Of a DNA stretch of 64,000 nucleotides, positions 24,487 to 32,802 are shown piece after piece; the first letter of the stretch is position 1; each line of letters opens with the position of its first letter. The position numbers were made by a program, and so were the translations under genes. A model generated the notes under the pieces. The model did not search any database and had not been told where the DNA came from. It saw nothing but the letters and a program-made list of their open reading frames with translations. The DNA comes from Salipiger bermudensis (lineage in GTDB: Bacteria > Pseudomonadota > Alphaproteobacteria > Rhodobacterales > Rhodobacteraceae): positions 682,001 to 746,000 of the forward strand of contig NZ_JAHVIA010000001.1 of the NCBI RefSeq assembly GCF_019801965.1. Reading direction: 5' to 3'.

Positions 24487-24502
24487 TTTACCATTTGGTA
24501 AA
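24487..24502. promoter_or_regulatory. RutR-type operator between hyuC and rutR
   Basis: A perfect 16-base palindrome TTTACCA-TT-TGGTAAA. It matches the known E. coli RutR site (TTGACCA-N2-TGGTCAA) except for a symmetrical G-to-T/C-to-A change. It lies 60 bases before the hyuC start and 113 before rutR, placed to control both divergent promoters. Uracil-released repression is inferred from RutR. Confidence 0.85.
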
Positions 24503-24614
24503 GGCACGATTGCAACGGGCTCGGAACGAGTCAAGAATCGTGTTCCGGGAGCGTCCCGGAATAGTGTCAGATCCCGGGTGCCATTGCCCGAAAAATGAGC
24601 GGAGAGACGCGCGC

Positions 24615-25247
24615 ATGACCGGTGAGCCCGCCAAGAAACCGAGTCGCATCCAGATCCGCAACCGGCGGCGCATCCTCGATGCGGCCCTCGAGGTCTTTTC
24701 GCAGCACGGCTATCGCGGCGCGACGCTGGACCAGATTGCCGAAGCTGCGGGCATGTCGAAACCCAATCTGATCTATTATTTCGACGGCAAGGCGGCGATG
24801 CATGTCGCGGTACTGAACACCCTGATGGAGGAGTGGCTGTCCCCGCTCGCCGCAATTGACGAAGCCGGAGAACCGCTCGAAGAGATCCTCACCTACGTGC
24901 GCCGCAAAATGGAGATGAGCCGGAAATTCCCGCGCGAAAGCCGGCTTTTCGCCAATGAGATCATCCAGGGCGCACCACGCATGGGCCCGAATCTCGAAAG
25001 CGGGCTGAAGCCACTGTTCGACGAGAAATGCGTGTTGATTCAAAGCTGGGTCGACGACGCACGCCTGGCGAAGGTCGATCCACAGCAGCTGATCTTCTCG
25101 ATCTGGGCCATCACGCAGCATTATGCGGATTTCGAGGCGCAGGTGCGGGTTCTGATCGAGGACGAAACGGCCGGATGGAAGGCCGCGGACGCCCATGTGG
25201 AGACCCTGTTCCGCAAGTTGCTCGTGCCCGAAATAACATCTGATTAA
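24615..25247 (+). CDS. rutR: TetR-family pyrimidine regulator, RutR
   Basis: A 210-residue TetR regulator. The DNA-binding domain spans about residues 15-60 (ILDAALEVFSQHGYRGATLDQIAEAAGMSKPNLIYYF). The ligand domain closely follows E. coli RutR, including SRLFANEIIQGAP, the DEKCVLIQSWV stretch and DPQQLIFSIWAITQHYADF, and the length is almost identical (212 in E. coli). RutR releases DNA on binding uracil or thymine. It is divergent from the pyrimidine operon and has a matching palindromic operator upstream. The start at MTGEP follows GGAGAG. Confidence 0.93.
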   Translation: MTGEPAKKPSRIQIRNRRRILDAALEVFSQHGYRGATLDQIAEAAGMSKPNLIYYFDGKAAMHVAVLNTLMEEWLSPLAAIDEAGEPLEEILTYVRRKMEMSRKFPRESRLFANEIIQGAPRMGPNLESGLKPLFDEKCVLIQSWVDDARLAKVDPQQLIFSIWAITQHYADFEAQVRVLIEDETAGWKAADAHVETLFRKLLVPEITSD

Positions 25248-25270
25248 CCAGAATCAGGGGAAGGTGCGCC

Positions 25271-25531
25271 ATGCAACACGTGTCCATTCGCCCACCTCCG
25301 AAAGAGCCGGCCGCGCCCGCCCCGCACAACCCGGCCTGGCAGGCTCAGCTGTTCTCCGCCAAGGCGGTCGAGCGCGGCGGCATCGTGCGGCGCAAGAAGC
25401 GAGACGTGCATCGGGAAGTCGGCTACGAAGCGCTTCTGGCAGAGGTAAAGGCGCGCGGGTTTCACCTGATCGAGTGCGGCAATCAATACGTGATCATCTG
25501 CAATGCCGGACAGATGCGGGTGCATTGCTGA
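25271..25531 (+). CDS. Conserved small basic protein of unknown function
   Basis: An 86-residue protein with a proline-rich N-terminus (IRPPPKEPAAPAPHNPAWQ) and a basic middle (IVRRKKRDVHREVGYEALLAEVKARG) ending FHLIECGNQYVIICNAGQMRVHC. Similar small proteins occur in Rhodobacteraceae and are sometimes mislabelled after tryptophan biosynthesis enzymes; there is no such domain here. It starts 23 bases after rutR on the same strand with GGGGAAGG upstream, so it may be co-transcribed. Two cysteines (ECG, VHC) and a strand-like end are the only notable features. Confidence 0.7.
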   Translation: MQHVSIRPPPKEPAAPAPHNPAWQAQLFSAKAVERGGIVRRKKRDVHREVGYEALLAEVKARGFHLIECGNQYVIICNAGQMRVHC

Positions 25532-25546
25532 CCGCGGGTGACCCGT

Positions 25547-25568
25547 AGAAAATTCGTACGAATTTTCT
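25547..25568. repeat. Perfect 22-bp palindrome centred on CGTACG, first of a pair
   Basis: AGAAAATT-CGTACG-AATTTTCT is a perfect palindrome just past the stop of the small basic protein gene. As RNA it would give a hairpin with a GUAC loop in either direction. Being paired with a second palindrome of the same core but different flanks suggests a binding site or a bidirectional terminator. Confidence 0.7.
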
Positions 25569-25574
25569 TCCAAC

Positions 25575-25598
25575 AAGATTTTTCGTACGAAAAATCTT
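25575..25598. repeat. Perfect 24-bp palindrome centred on CGTACG, second of a pair
   Basis: AAGATTTTT-CGTACG-AAAAATCTT is a perfect palindrome whose centre lies 29 bases from that of the first. The cores are the same and the arms differ, so this is not a simple duplication. It lies in the convergent gap before rpsD, which already has its own terminator nearer the gene. Confidence 0.7.
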
Positions 25599-25649
25599 AA
25601 GGTGTGAAACCCGCAAGGATTGGGCAACGAAAACATCGCCAGCAAACGA

Positions 25650-25678
25650 AAAAGGCCGCCCCCGAAGGAGCGGCCTTT
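25650..25678 (-). terminator. rpsD: Intrinsic terminator of rpsD
   Basis: On the minus strand AAAGGCCGCTCC-TTCG-GGGGCGGCCTTT forms a stable stem with a UUCG tetraloop (one G-U pair), running into five T residues. It lies about 25 bases downstream of the rpsD stop codon. Confidence 0.88.
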
Positions 25679-25703
25679 CCCAGATCGGAAGCGCTGAACC
25701 GGA

Positions 25704-26324
25704 TCAGTTCTGCGCGTAGAATTCGATGACGAGGTTCGGTTCCATCTGGACCGGGTACGGCACGTCGGCGAGGCCGGGGGTGCGCACGAAGGAGGCGGTC
25801 ATCTTGGAGTGGTCGACCTCGAGGTAGTCCGGCACGTCGCGCTCGGGCAGCTGGGCGGCTTCCAGAACCACGGCGAGTTGCTTGGACTTCTCGCGGACCT
25901 CGATCACGTCACCCTCTTTCACGCGGTAGGAGGGGATGTTGACGCGCTTACCGTTCACCAGCACGTGGCCGTGGTTGACGAACTGACGCGCGGCGAACAC
26001 GGTCGGCACGAACTTGGCGCGGTAGACGACGGCATCGAGGCGGCGCTCGAGCAGGCCGATGAGCAGCTCACCGGTGTCGCCCTTGAGACGCTCGGCCTCG
26101 GCGAAGATGCGACGGAACTGCTTCTCGGTCAGGTCGCCGTAGTAGCCCTTGAGCTTCTGCTTGGCGCGGAGCTGCAGGCCGAAGTCCGACAGCTTGCCCT
26201 TGCGGCGCTGACCGTGCTGGCCGGGGCCGTATTCGCGGCGGTTGACCGGGGACTTTGCGCGGCCCCAGATGTTCTCGCCCATGCGGCGATCGATTTTGTA
26301 CTTGGCAGACGTGCGTTTGGTCAC
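25704..26324 (-). CDS. rpsD: 30S ribosomal protein S4
   Basis: S4 nucleates assembly of the 30S body by binding 16S rRNA. The 206-residue length is normal for the family. The N-terminal region ([26 protein letters not shown]) is the ribosomal S4 domain, and the S4 RNA-binding domain lies at about residues 95-160 ([31 protein letters not shown]). It is monocistronic, as is usual for rpsD in alphaproteobacteria, and has its own strong terminator. Confidence 0.98.
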   Translation of the reverse strand: MTKRTSAKYKIDRRMGENIWGRAKSPVNRREYGPGQHGQRRKGKLSDFGLQLRAKQKLKGYYGDLTEKQFRRIFAEAERLKGDTGELLIGLLERRLDAVVYRAKFVPTVFAARQFVNHGHVLVNGKRVNIPSYRVKEGDVIEVREKSKQLAVVLEAAQLPERDVPDYLEVDHSKMTASFVRTPGLADVPYPVQMEPNLVIEFYAQN

Positions 26325-26569
26325 GGCTGATCTCCTTCGTTCAGGTTTCGAAGGGCGTTGTCCTCTCTCCGGATCTGGCCGAAGCGACAGGGCATCCCCT
26401 CGCGGGGGCCACCAACACCAATGAAGCGGCGCTTATATGCGCCTTCGCGCCCGAGTCAACACCCTCCGGAACGAATCCGGCGACCGTCTCGCCAGCCTTT
26501 ACCGGCCATTAAGCCCTGCGCCCCAAACTGCCCCGGCCGCAACCGCACGCAGCAGGAGGGCAACGGCGC

Positions 26570-27391
26570 ATGCAAGGGCACTCGGCAAGCCAGGGTCAGA
26601 ACCCGCTCGAACTTGCGCTGGCCAAACGCGACACCGCGATCATCCGCACAGTGCGCGAGGCAATCCGTCACCGTCAGGTCATGCTGGCCTACCAGCCCGT
26701 CGTCCGCGCCCGCCGGCAGGAGAGCATCGCTTTCCACGAAGGCCTGATCCGCGTGCTCGACGAAACCGGCCGTATCGTGCCAGCGCGCGATTTCATCGAA
26801 ACCGTCGAGGACAGCGAGGACGGCCGGCGGCTCGATTGCATCGCCCTCGAGCTGGGGCTGCGCGAGCTCGATCGCGAACCGGGTCTGCGCCTGGCGATCA
26901 ACATGTCGGCTCGCTCGATCGGCTACCGTGCCTGGCGCGATACGCTGACCCGCGGCCTGCGCGCAGGGCCGACGGTGGCTGAGCGCCTGATCCTGGAGAT
27001 CACCGAATCCTCGGCCATGCTGGTGCCGGAGCTTGTGATCAGCTTCATGGACGAGATGCAGGCCCGGGGCGTGGCCTTCTCGTTAGATAATTTCGGCGCC
27101 GGCCACACCGCTCTGCGGCATTTCAAGCAGTTCAGCTTCGACATGCTGAAGATCGACGGTCAGTTCATCAGGGGCATCGCCGAGGATCCCGACAATCAGG
27201 TGATGACCACCGCCATCGTCGACATCGCGCGCCAGTTCGACATGTTCACCGTCGCCGAATCGGTCGAGCGCTCGGACGACGCGCAGCTCCTCGCCGGGAT
27301 CGGGCTCGACTGCCTGCAAGGCTACTTCTTCGGCGCGCCGACCGTCTCTCCGGCCTGGCGCGAGTCTGCCCGCCAGAGCGCCACGGGCTGA
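26570..27391 (+). CDS. EAL-domain protein (c-di-GMP phosphodiesterase-like)
   Basis: A 273-residue soluble protein that is almost entirely an EAL domain, with no GGDEF, sensor or membrane segment. The key positions are E57 (EGL in place of EAL), N111 (INMS), E143 (EITES), D173-N174 (LDNFGAGHTAL in place of DDFGTG), K194 (LKIDG), E230 and E233 (VAESVE) and Q250 (LQGYFFG). All but the second Asp of DDFG are kept, so activity is possible but may be reduced. The start has AGGAGG ten bases upstream. Confidence 0.88.
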   Translation: MQGHSASQGQNPLELALAKRDTAIIRTVREAIRHRQVMLAYQPVVRARRQESIAFHEGLIRVLDETGRIVPARDFIETVEDSEDGRRLDCIALELGLRELDREPGLRLAINMSARSIGYRAWRDTLTRGLRAGPTVAERLILEITESSAMLVPELVISFMDEMQARGVAFSLDNFGAGHTALRHFKQFSFDMLKIDGQFIRGIAEDPDNQVMTTAIVDIARQFDMFTVAESVERSDDAQLLAGIGLDCLQGYFFGAPTVSPAWRESARQSATG

Positions 27392-27592
27392 GCCGGGCCG
27401 CGGCGGATCACCGCGACACACCCCCTCCAGACCGGATTTCCGCCACCTGTGGCGCTACCATGGGTGGATTTCCACAGACACCCCCTGTCCCATGCCGCAA
27501 CGGCACGCTATCAACAGAGCGCAAGATCAATGAGGGGGGTCTTGCCGGACGGCATGGCCTCCCGCCTTTCGCTCTGCTTGGAGGAGTCATCC

Positions 27593-28768
27593 ATGACCAA
27601 TGTCGTCATCGCATCCGCGGCCCGTACCGCCGTCGGCAGCTTCGGCGGTTCGTTCGCCAACACGCCCGCGCATGATCTCGGCGCGGCCGTGCTCGAAGCG
27701 CTGGTTGCCCGCGCCGGTATCGAGAAGGGGGAGGTCTCCGAGACCATCCTCGGCCAGGTGCTGACCGCGGCTCAGGGCCAGAACCCCGCCCGTCAGGCGC
27801 ATATCAATGCCGGCCTTCCGCAGGAAAGCGCCGCCTGGAGCATCAACCAGGTCTGTGGCTCGGGCCTGCGCACCGTCGCCCTCGCCGCCCAGCACATCAT
27901 GCTCGGCGATGCCGACATCGTCTGCGCCGGCGGCCAGGAAAACATGTCGATGAGCCCCCACGCCCAGAACCTGCGTGTGGCTCACAAGATGGGCGATGTG
28001 AAATACATCGACACCATGATCAAGGATGGCCTCTGGGACGCCTTCAACGGCTACCACATGGGTCAGACCGCCGAGAACGTCGCCGAGAAGTGGCAGATCA
28101 GCCGCGAGCAGCAGGACGAGTTCGCCCTCGCCTCGCAGAACAAGGCCGAGGCCGCGCAGAACGCCGGCAAGTTCGATGATGAGGTGATCCCCTTCACCAT
28201 CAAGACCCGCAAGGGCGAGACGGTGGTCGACAAGGACGAATACATCCGTCACGGCGCCACCATCGAGAACATGCAGAAGCTGCGCCCGGCCTTCACCAAG
28301 GACGGCTCGGTCACCGCGGGCAACGCCTCGGGCATCAACGACGGCGCCGCCGGCGTGCTGCTGATGTCGGCCGAGAACGCCGAGAAGCGCGGCATCAAGC
28401 CGCTCGCGCGCATCGCCTCCTACGCCACCGCCGGTCTCGACCCGTCGATCATGGGCGTGGGCCCGATCTACGCGTCGCGCAAGGCGCTGGAAAAGGCCGG
28501 CTGGAGCCCCTCCGACCTTGATCTCGTAGAAGCCAACGAAGCCTTCGCCGCGCAGGCCTGCGCCGTGAACAAGGACATGGGCTGGGATCCGTCGATCGTG
28601 AACGTCAACGGCGGCGCCATCGCCATCGGCCATCCGATCGGCGCCTCCGGTGCACGCATCCTCAACACCTTGCTGTTCGAAATGCAGCGCCGCGACGCCA
28701 AGAAGGGCCTCGCCACGCTCTGCATCGGCGGCGGCATGGGTGTTGCGCTCTGCGTCGAGCGCGACTGA
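27593..28768 (+). CDS. phaA: Acetyl-CoA C-acetyltransferase (beta-ketothiolase)
   Basis: Condenses two acetyl-CoA into acetoacetyl-CoA, the first step of polyhydroxybutyrate synthesis. The 391-residue thiolase has the acyl cysteine C88 ([10 protein letters not shown]), H347 ([10 protein letters not shown]) and the proton-transfer C377 (LCIGGGMG). GGAGGAG six bases before the ATG fixes the start. It is followed by a patatin gene and then phaB on the same strand. Confidence 0.95.
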   Translation: MTNVVIASAARTAVGSFGGSFANTPAHDLGAAVLEALVARAGIEKGEVSETILGQVLTAAQGQNPARQAHINAGLPQESAAWSINQVCGSGLRTVALAAQHIMLGDADIVCAGGQENMSMSPHAQNLRVAHKMGDVKYIDTMIKDGLWDAFNGYHMGQTAENVAEKWQISREQQDEFALASQNKAEAAQNAGKFDDEVIPFTIKTRKGETVVDKDEYIRHGATIENMQKLRPAFTKDGSVTAGNASGINDGAAGVLLMSAENAEKRGIKPLARIASYATAGLDPSIMGVGPIYASRKALEKAGWSPSDLDLVEANEAFAAQACAVNKDMGWDPSIVNVNGGAIAIGHPIGASGARILNTLLFEMQRRDAKKGLATLCIGGGMGVALCVERD

Positions 28769-28811
28769 CCGGACAGGCCGGGGGGCGGCGCGCTCCCCGG
28801 CCCTTCCTGCC

Positions 28812-29642
28812 ATGACGGTACTTCCCGAGGACCCCGCCCAGATCGTCTTTTCCGGAGGTGGCCTGCGCTGCTTCTGGCAGGGCGGCTTCCTGACCACCCT
28901 GTGCCGGCACCGGACCCTCGCGCCCCGGCGCATCACCGGTGTCAGCGGCGGCGCGCTCGCCGGCGCCGCCTTCCTGAGCGGCAACGAACGCCGCCTGCTC
29001 GACGAGATGTGCGCCGCGTTCGAGACGCAGGACAGCAATCTCGACCTGTTCCAGCCCGACGAGAACGGCATCACCCCGCACCAGGAGCTCTATTGCGAGG
29101 TCGTGGGCCGGGTCATGGATGACGAAGCCGCCCGCAAGATCGCCGACGGCCCGCAGTTCCAGATCCTCATCGCCCATCCGCCCGAGACCGGTCTGCCGAC
29201 GCTGACCGGCACCGCCATGGCGCTGGCCTACGAGGCCGAGCTGCACACGGTGAACTCGCCGCATTTCAGCTGGGCGGAGAAGCTCGGGCTGACCTCGCAT
29301 CTCGTCGATGCCAACCAAGCCGCCCGCGAAGGCAAGCTGGTCGAACTGATCAGCGCCGCCGCGGTGATCCCGCCGGTCTTCGAGCCGCCGCTCTGGAACG
29401 ACCGCCGCGTCGTCGATGGCGGCATGGCCAGCCAGGCGCCGCTGCCCGAGCCCGACGAGGGCGAGACGCTCGTGCTGCTGACCCGCGATTACAAGCGCCT
29501 GCCCGAGGTCGAGGGCCGCCACTACATCTCGCCCGCGCAGGAAACCGCCGCCGATAAAATAGATTTCACAGACCCGCAGAAATTGCGTGATACCTGGAGC
29601 CACGGGGAGCGCGACGCGCAGCGCGTCCTCGACCAAGGTTGA
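28812..29642 (+). CDS. Patatin-like phospholipase, between phaA and phaB
   Basis: A 276-residue patatin-fold acyl hydrolase. The oxyanion loop FSGGGLRCFWQGG, the nucleophile S45 in GVSGGALAG and the catalytic D202 in VVDGGMAS form the Ser-Asp dyad. No signal peptide is seen. The gene lies 43 bases after phaA and 84 bases before phaB. A role in granule or membrane lipid turnover is suggested only by position; a general phospholipase is the alternative. Confidence 0.88.
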   Translation: MTVLPEDPAQIVFSGGGLRCFWQGGFLTTLCRHRTLAPRRITGVSGGALAGAAFLSGNERRLLDEMCAAFETQDSNLDLFQPDENGITPHQELYCEVVGRVMDDEAARKIADGPQFQILIAHPPETGLPTLTGTAMALAYEAELHTVNSPHFSWAEKLGLTSHLVDANQAAREGKLVELISAAAVIPPVFEPPLWNDRRVVDGGMASQAPLPEPDEGETLVLLTRDYKRLPEVEGRHYISPAQETAADKIDFTDPQKLRDTWSHGERDAQRVLDQG

Positions 29643-29650
29643 AGTTTTGA

Positions 29651-29665
29651 CGCAACATTGTTGCG
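29651..29665. promoter_or_regulatory. Candidate operator at the phaB promoter
   Basis: CGCAACA-T-TGTTGCG is a perfect inverted repeat about 60 bases before phaB. It overlaps the end of a TTGACG box (29647-29652) and the spacer before a weak -10-like AGGAAT (29670). The surrounding 80 bases are notably AT-rich. A PHB-responsive repressor such as PhaR, which binds TGC-rich sites, is a plausible ligand but this is inference. Confidence 0.5.
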
Positions 29666-29726
29666 CATTAGGAATTTGATGAGTAACGATGTTTCTAAAT
29701 AAAATTGCCAGGATTGGAGGATGATG

Positions 29727-30449
29727 ATGGCGAAAGTTGCACTGGTCACGGGTGGAAGCCGCGGTATCGGGGAGGCGATCTCGAAGGCGCTCAAGGCCGA
29801 GGGTTACGAGGTTGCGGCGACCTACGCGGGCAATGACGAGAAGGCCGCGAAGTTCACCGAGGAAACCGGGATCAAGACCTACAAGTGGAACGTGGCCGAT
29901 TACGAGGCCTCGAAGGAAGGTCTCGCCAAGGTCGAAGCCGATCTCGGCCCGATCGACGTGGTGGTGGCCAATGCCGGCATCACCCGCGATGCGCCGTTCC
30001 ACAAGATGACCCCCGAGCAGTGGAAAGAGGTGATCGACACAAACCTGACCGGCGTGTTCAACACCGTACACCCGATCTGGCCCGGCATGCGCGAGCGCAA
30101 GTTCGGCCGCGTCATCGTGATCTCGTCGATCAACGGCCAGAAGGGCCAGTTTGCTCAGGTGAACTATGCCGCGACCAAGGCCGGCGACCTCGGCATCATC
30201 AAGTCGCTGGCCCAGGAAGGCGCCCGCGCCGGCATCACCGCCAACGCGATCTGCCCCGGCTACATCGCCACCGAGATGGTGATGGCGGTGCCGGAAAAGG
30301 TGCGCGACTCGATCATCGCGCAGATCCCCACCGGCCGCCTCGGCGAGCCGGAAGAGATCGCGCGTTGCGTGGTGTTCCTCGCCTCCGACGATGCGGGCTT
30401 CATCAACGGCTCGACGATCTCGGCCAATGGCGGTCAGTTCTTCGTCTGA
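29727..30449 (+). CDS. phaB: Acetoacetyl-CoA reductase (NADPH-dependent SDR)
   Basis: Reduces acetoacetyl-CoA to (R)-3-hydroxybutyryl-CoA for polyhydroxybutyrate synthesis. The 240-residue length is exactly usual for PhaB. The NADPH-binding GGSRGIG, the NAG motif (VVANAGITRD), the catalytic serine in VISSING and Y147/K151 (YAATK) are all present. Three consecutive in-frame ATGs occur; the third, six bases after GGAGG, gives the normal MAKVALVTGG start. A strong terminator follows. PHA synthase is not in the window. Confidence 0.95.
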   Translation: MAKVALVTGGSRGIGEAISKALKAEGYEVAATYAGNDEKAAKFTEETGIKTYKWNVADYEASKEGLAKVEADLGPIDVVVANAGITRDAPFHKMTPEQWKEVIDTNLTGVFNTVHPIWPGMRERKFGRVIVISSINGQKGQFAQVNYAATKAGDLGIIKSLAQEGARAGITANAICPGYIATEMVMAVPEKVRDSIIAQIPTGRLGEPEEIARCVVFLASDDAGFINGSTISANGGQFFV

Positions 30450-30474
30450 TTCCGCCCCGACAGATTGATGCAGA

Positions 30475-30506
30475 GCCCCGGCGCATCCCGCCGGGGCTTT
30501 TTCTTT
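30475..30506 (+). terminator. phaB: Intrinsic terminator of phaB
   Basis: GCCCCGGCG-CATCC-CGCCGGGGC is a perfect 9-bp stem followed by TTTTTCTTT, 25 bases after the phaB stop. Confidence 0.92.
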
Positions 30507-30644
30507 CGGATACTCTGTCGCGCAAGCGCGGCCGCCCGGCTTGCCGCGCGTGCGGCGCTGCACAGAAACGGCGCGCCGCCGCCAATATGCCAAGCGCGCC
30601 CCGCGCCCTATATTTGCGATCACACGGACCAGAGGAGACCCGCC

Positions 30645-31565
30645 ATGCTCAGCCAGATCCTAGGCCTTCACCATGTCACGTCGCTGGCCAGCGGCGCGCA
30701 GCAGAACAACGCGTTCTTCACCCGGACGCTGGGCCTCCGACGGGTCAAGAAGACGGTGAATTTCGACCGGCCCGACGTCTATCACCTCTATTACGGCGAT
30801 GAGATCGGCACACCCGGCACGGTGATGACCTATTTCCCCTTCCCCAACGCCACACGCCGGACCCCCGGCAGCGGCGAGGTCTCGACCACCGCTTTCGCGG
30901 TGCCGAAGGGCAGCCTGCCATTCTGGCAAGAGCGCCTAGCCGGGCGCACGCCGAGCCTGCGCGAAGAACGCTTTGGCGAGGCGCGGCTGCGCTTCGACGG
31001 TCCGGATCGCGATGACCTGACGCTGGTCGAGAGTGATGACGACCGCAGCCCGTGGACCGGGAGCGGCGTCTCAGCCGACGCCGCCATTCGCGGCTTCCAC
31101 TCGGTGGAGATGGCGCTGTCCGACATCGGCCCGACCGCCGAACTGCTGCGCTTCATGGGCTATGAAGAGGCCGGGACCGAGGGGGCCGTGACCCGCTTCG
31201 TCATGCCCAACGGCAACGGCGCCAACCATGTCGACCTCGCGCAGAGCGACGCGCCGGAGGCCGGACAGGGCGCCGGCAGCGTGCATCACGTGGCCTTCGC
31301 CGTTGCCGATCGCGCGGCGCAGAAGGAGGTGCAGCAGGCGCTCGAGAGCGAGGGCTTCCGCGTCACCGAGCAGATCGACCGAGATTACTTCTGGGCGATC
31401 TACTTCCGCAGCCCCGGCGGGGTTCTGTTTGAGGTGGCGACCGGCGAGCCCGGCTTCGACCGCGACGAAGACCGTGCCGCGCTCGGCGAGGCGTTGAAGC
31501 TGCCCGACCAGCACGCCCACCTGCGCGAACGGCTGGAAGCGGCGCTCGAGCCGATCAGCGACTGA
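30645..31565 (+). CDS. Ring-cleaving dioxygenase-like VOC-family protein
   Basis: A 306-residue protein with two glyoxalase/VOC modules: the first begins ILGLHHVTSLASGAQQNNAFFTRTLGLRRVKKTVNF and the second GFHSVEMALSDIGPTAELLRFMGYEE. Metal ligands are likely H in GLHHVT, H in SVHHVAFAVAD and E in GVLFEVATGEPGF. It resembles the MhqO/LinE-type hydroquinone dioxygenases. The substrate cannot be set from sequence. GAGGAG seven bases upstream supports the start. A GC-rich hairpin follows the gene. Confidence 0.85.
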   Translation: MLSQILGLHHVTSLASGAQQNNAFFTRTLGLRRVKKTVNFDRPDVYHLYYGDEIGTPGTVMTYFPFPNATRRTPGSGEVSTTAFAVPKGSLPFWQERLAGRTPSLREERFGEARLRFDGPDRDDLTLVESDDDRSPWTGSGVSADAAIRGFHSVEMALSDIGPTAELLRFMGYEEAGTEGAVTRFVMPNGNGANHVDLAQSDAPEAGQGAGSVHHVAFAVADRAAQKEVQQALESEGFRVTEQIDRDYFWAIYFRSPGGVLFEVATGEPGFDRDEDRAALGEALKLPDQHAHLRERLEAALEPISD

Positions 31566-31582
31566 GCAAGTGACCAAACGAA

Positions 31583-31616
31583 GTGACGGCGCGGGCGTTT
31601 CCCTCCGCGCCGTCAC
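31583..31616 (+). terminator. Probable terminator after the VOC dioxygenase gene
   Basis: GTGACGGCGCGG and CCGCGCCGTCAC form a 12-bp perfect stem around a ten-base loop, with a short TTTT a few bases downstream. It begins 18 bases after the stop codon. Confidence 0.7.
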
Positions 31617-31741
31617 CAGCGTTTTACAATCCGATGTTTAATTTGTGTCAGCTCCGATTCGAGCTGCTGTTACCTCGGAATTCCGGGGCGGCCGGGCGGT
31701 CCTGCGACCACCAGACCGGTGATTTGCAAAGTGCGTGGGGA

Positions 31742-31915
31742 TCAGTGCGGCTGCGTGCTCAGCCGGGTGATCTCTTCCTTGAGGCGGAGTTTCTGCTTCT
31801 TCAGTTCGGCGACGTGCAGGTCGTCAACGCCCGGACTGCGTTGCATTTCTTCTACAGCGGTCGAGAGGTGGTGGTGCTTTTTCTTCAGTTCCTGCAGATG
31901 CGAACTCAAGCTCAT
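31742..31915 (-). CDS. YdcH/DUF465-family small protein
   Basis: A 57-residue, highly helical and charged protein (LSSHLQELKKKHHHLSTAVEE then LKKQKLRLKEEITRL), which is the two-helix coiled-coil pattern of DUF465. The ATG at 31915 follows GGAGG by five bases; the longer reading adds an unlikely cysteine-rich leader. The cellular role of this family is unknown. Confidence 0.88.
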   Translation of the reverse strand: MSLSSHLQELKKKHHHLSTAVEEMQRSPGVDDLHVAELKKQKLRLKEEITRLSTQPH

Positions 31916-32028
31916 ATTGTCCTCCTTTGCTGGGCAAGAGCCTTCAGTGCAGCACATCCGGCGATTCAAGTCACGCTGCAGATGCGAACGTCCTCAACAT
32001 TGCCTTACCGTGCGTCAACACCGACCGG

Positions 32029-32802
32029 TCACGGCGGGAAATTGAGCGCCTCGCCTCCCCGCAGCACCGTACGGATGAGATCGGTATAGTCCTCGCCATC
32101 TTCAATATGCGCGGGGCCCGAATGCAGGATCAGCGGCGCGTGAAGGCGAAATGCCGCGCGTCCGCCCTTGCGCCCGCGGGCGAGAATCAGCCGAGGCGCC
32201 CGCCCCTCTCGCGGCGCCAGTGGCCAGAGCTCGAGCGAGCCCAGCCCTTCCGCCATCGACGCCAGAAGCTCGGGCAGGCGCTCGGCGCGCTGGATGAAGG
32301 TGGCCGTGCCCCTGTCGCGCAGGCGCTTTGCCGCGAGCCGCACCCATGCGCCAAGCGGCACCTCCCCTGCCAAAGCCATCTCGCGCCCGGCATCGGGAGC
32401 GATGGTGCGGCGCTCGGTCTCGAAATAGGGCGGGTTGGCGAGGACGTGATCGACCGTGAGCGCCTTCAACGCCCCGGGCGGCGCACCAATATCGCCCTCG
32501 ATGACCTCGCCCGAGAGCCGGTTTTCCGCGAGGTTGCGCCGCGCCAGCGCCGCGTAGGCGGGCTGGATCTCGAGCCCGGTGAGCCGCAGCCTTGGCACCC
32601 GCGTACCGAGGCAGCAGAGCGCCGGTCCGGCGCCACAGCCCAGTTCCAGAACGCTCTGACCCGCCTTTGCCGGCACGCAGGCCGCCAGCAGCACCGGGTC
32701 GATACCCGCCCGGTAGCCCTCGCGCGGTTGCCAGAGCCGCACCTGCCCGCCAAGGAAATCGCTGCGCTGCAACGCGTCCTCGGCGAAGGGCTCAGTCCTC
32801 AA
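32029..32802 (-). CDS. TrmN6-type tRNA1(Val) adenine N6-methyltransferase
   Basis: A 257-residue SAM-dependent methyltransferase with motif I VLELGCGAGPALCCLG near residues 51-66, the acidic motif II LTGLEIQPAYA, and NPPY in VLANPPYFETERR, the signature of base N6-methyltransferases. It resembles TrmN6/YfiC, which modifies A37 of tRNA-Val. The only plausible start is a TTG that overlaps the end of the DUF2007 gene, implying coupling to it. Confidence 0.83.
   Translation of the reverse strand: MRTEPFAEDALQRSDFLGGQVRLWQPREGYRAGIDPVLLAACVPAKAGQSVLELGCGAGPALCCLGTRVPRLRLTGLEIQPAYAALARRNLAENRLSGEVIEGDIGAPPGALKALTVDHVLANPPYFETERRTIAPDAGREMALAGEVPLGAWVRLAAKRLRDRGTATFIQRAERLPELLASMAEGLGSLELWPLAPREGRAPRLILARGRKGGRAAFRLHAPLILHSGPAHIEDGEDYTDLIRTVLRGGEALNFPP

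Noticed and set aside
28662-30623. A 650-codon open frame on the minus strand opposite phaA, patatin and phaB
   Set aside because: The plus strand carries three recognisable enzymes with ribosome sites and a terminator; the minus frame has no start signal or domain.
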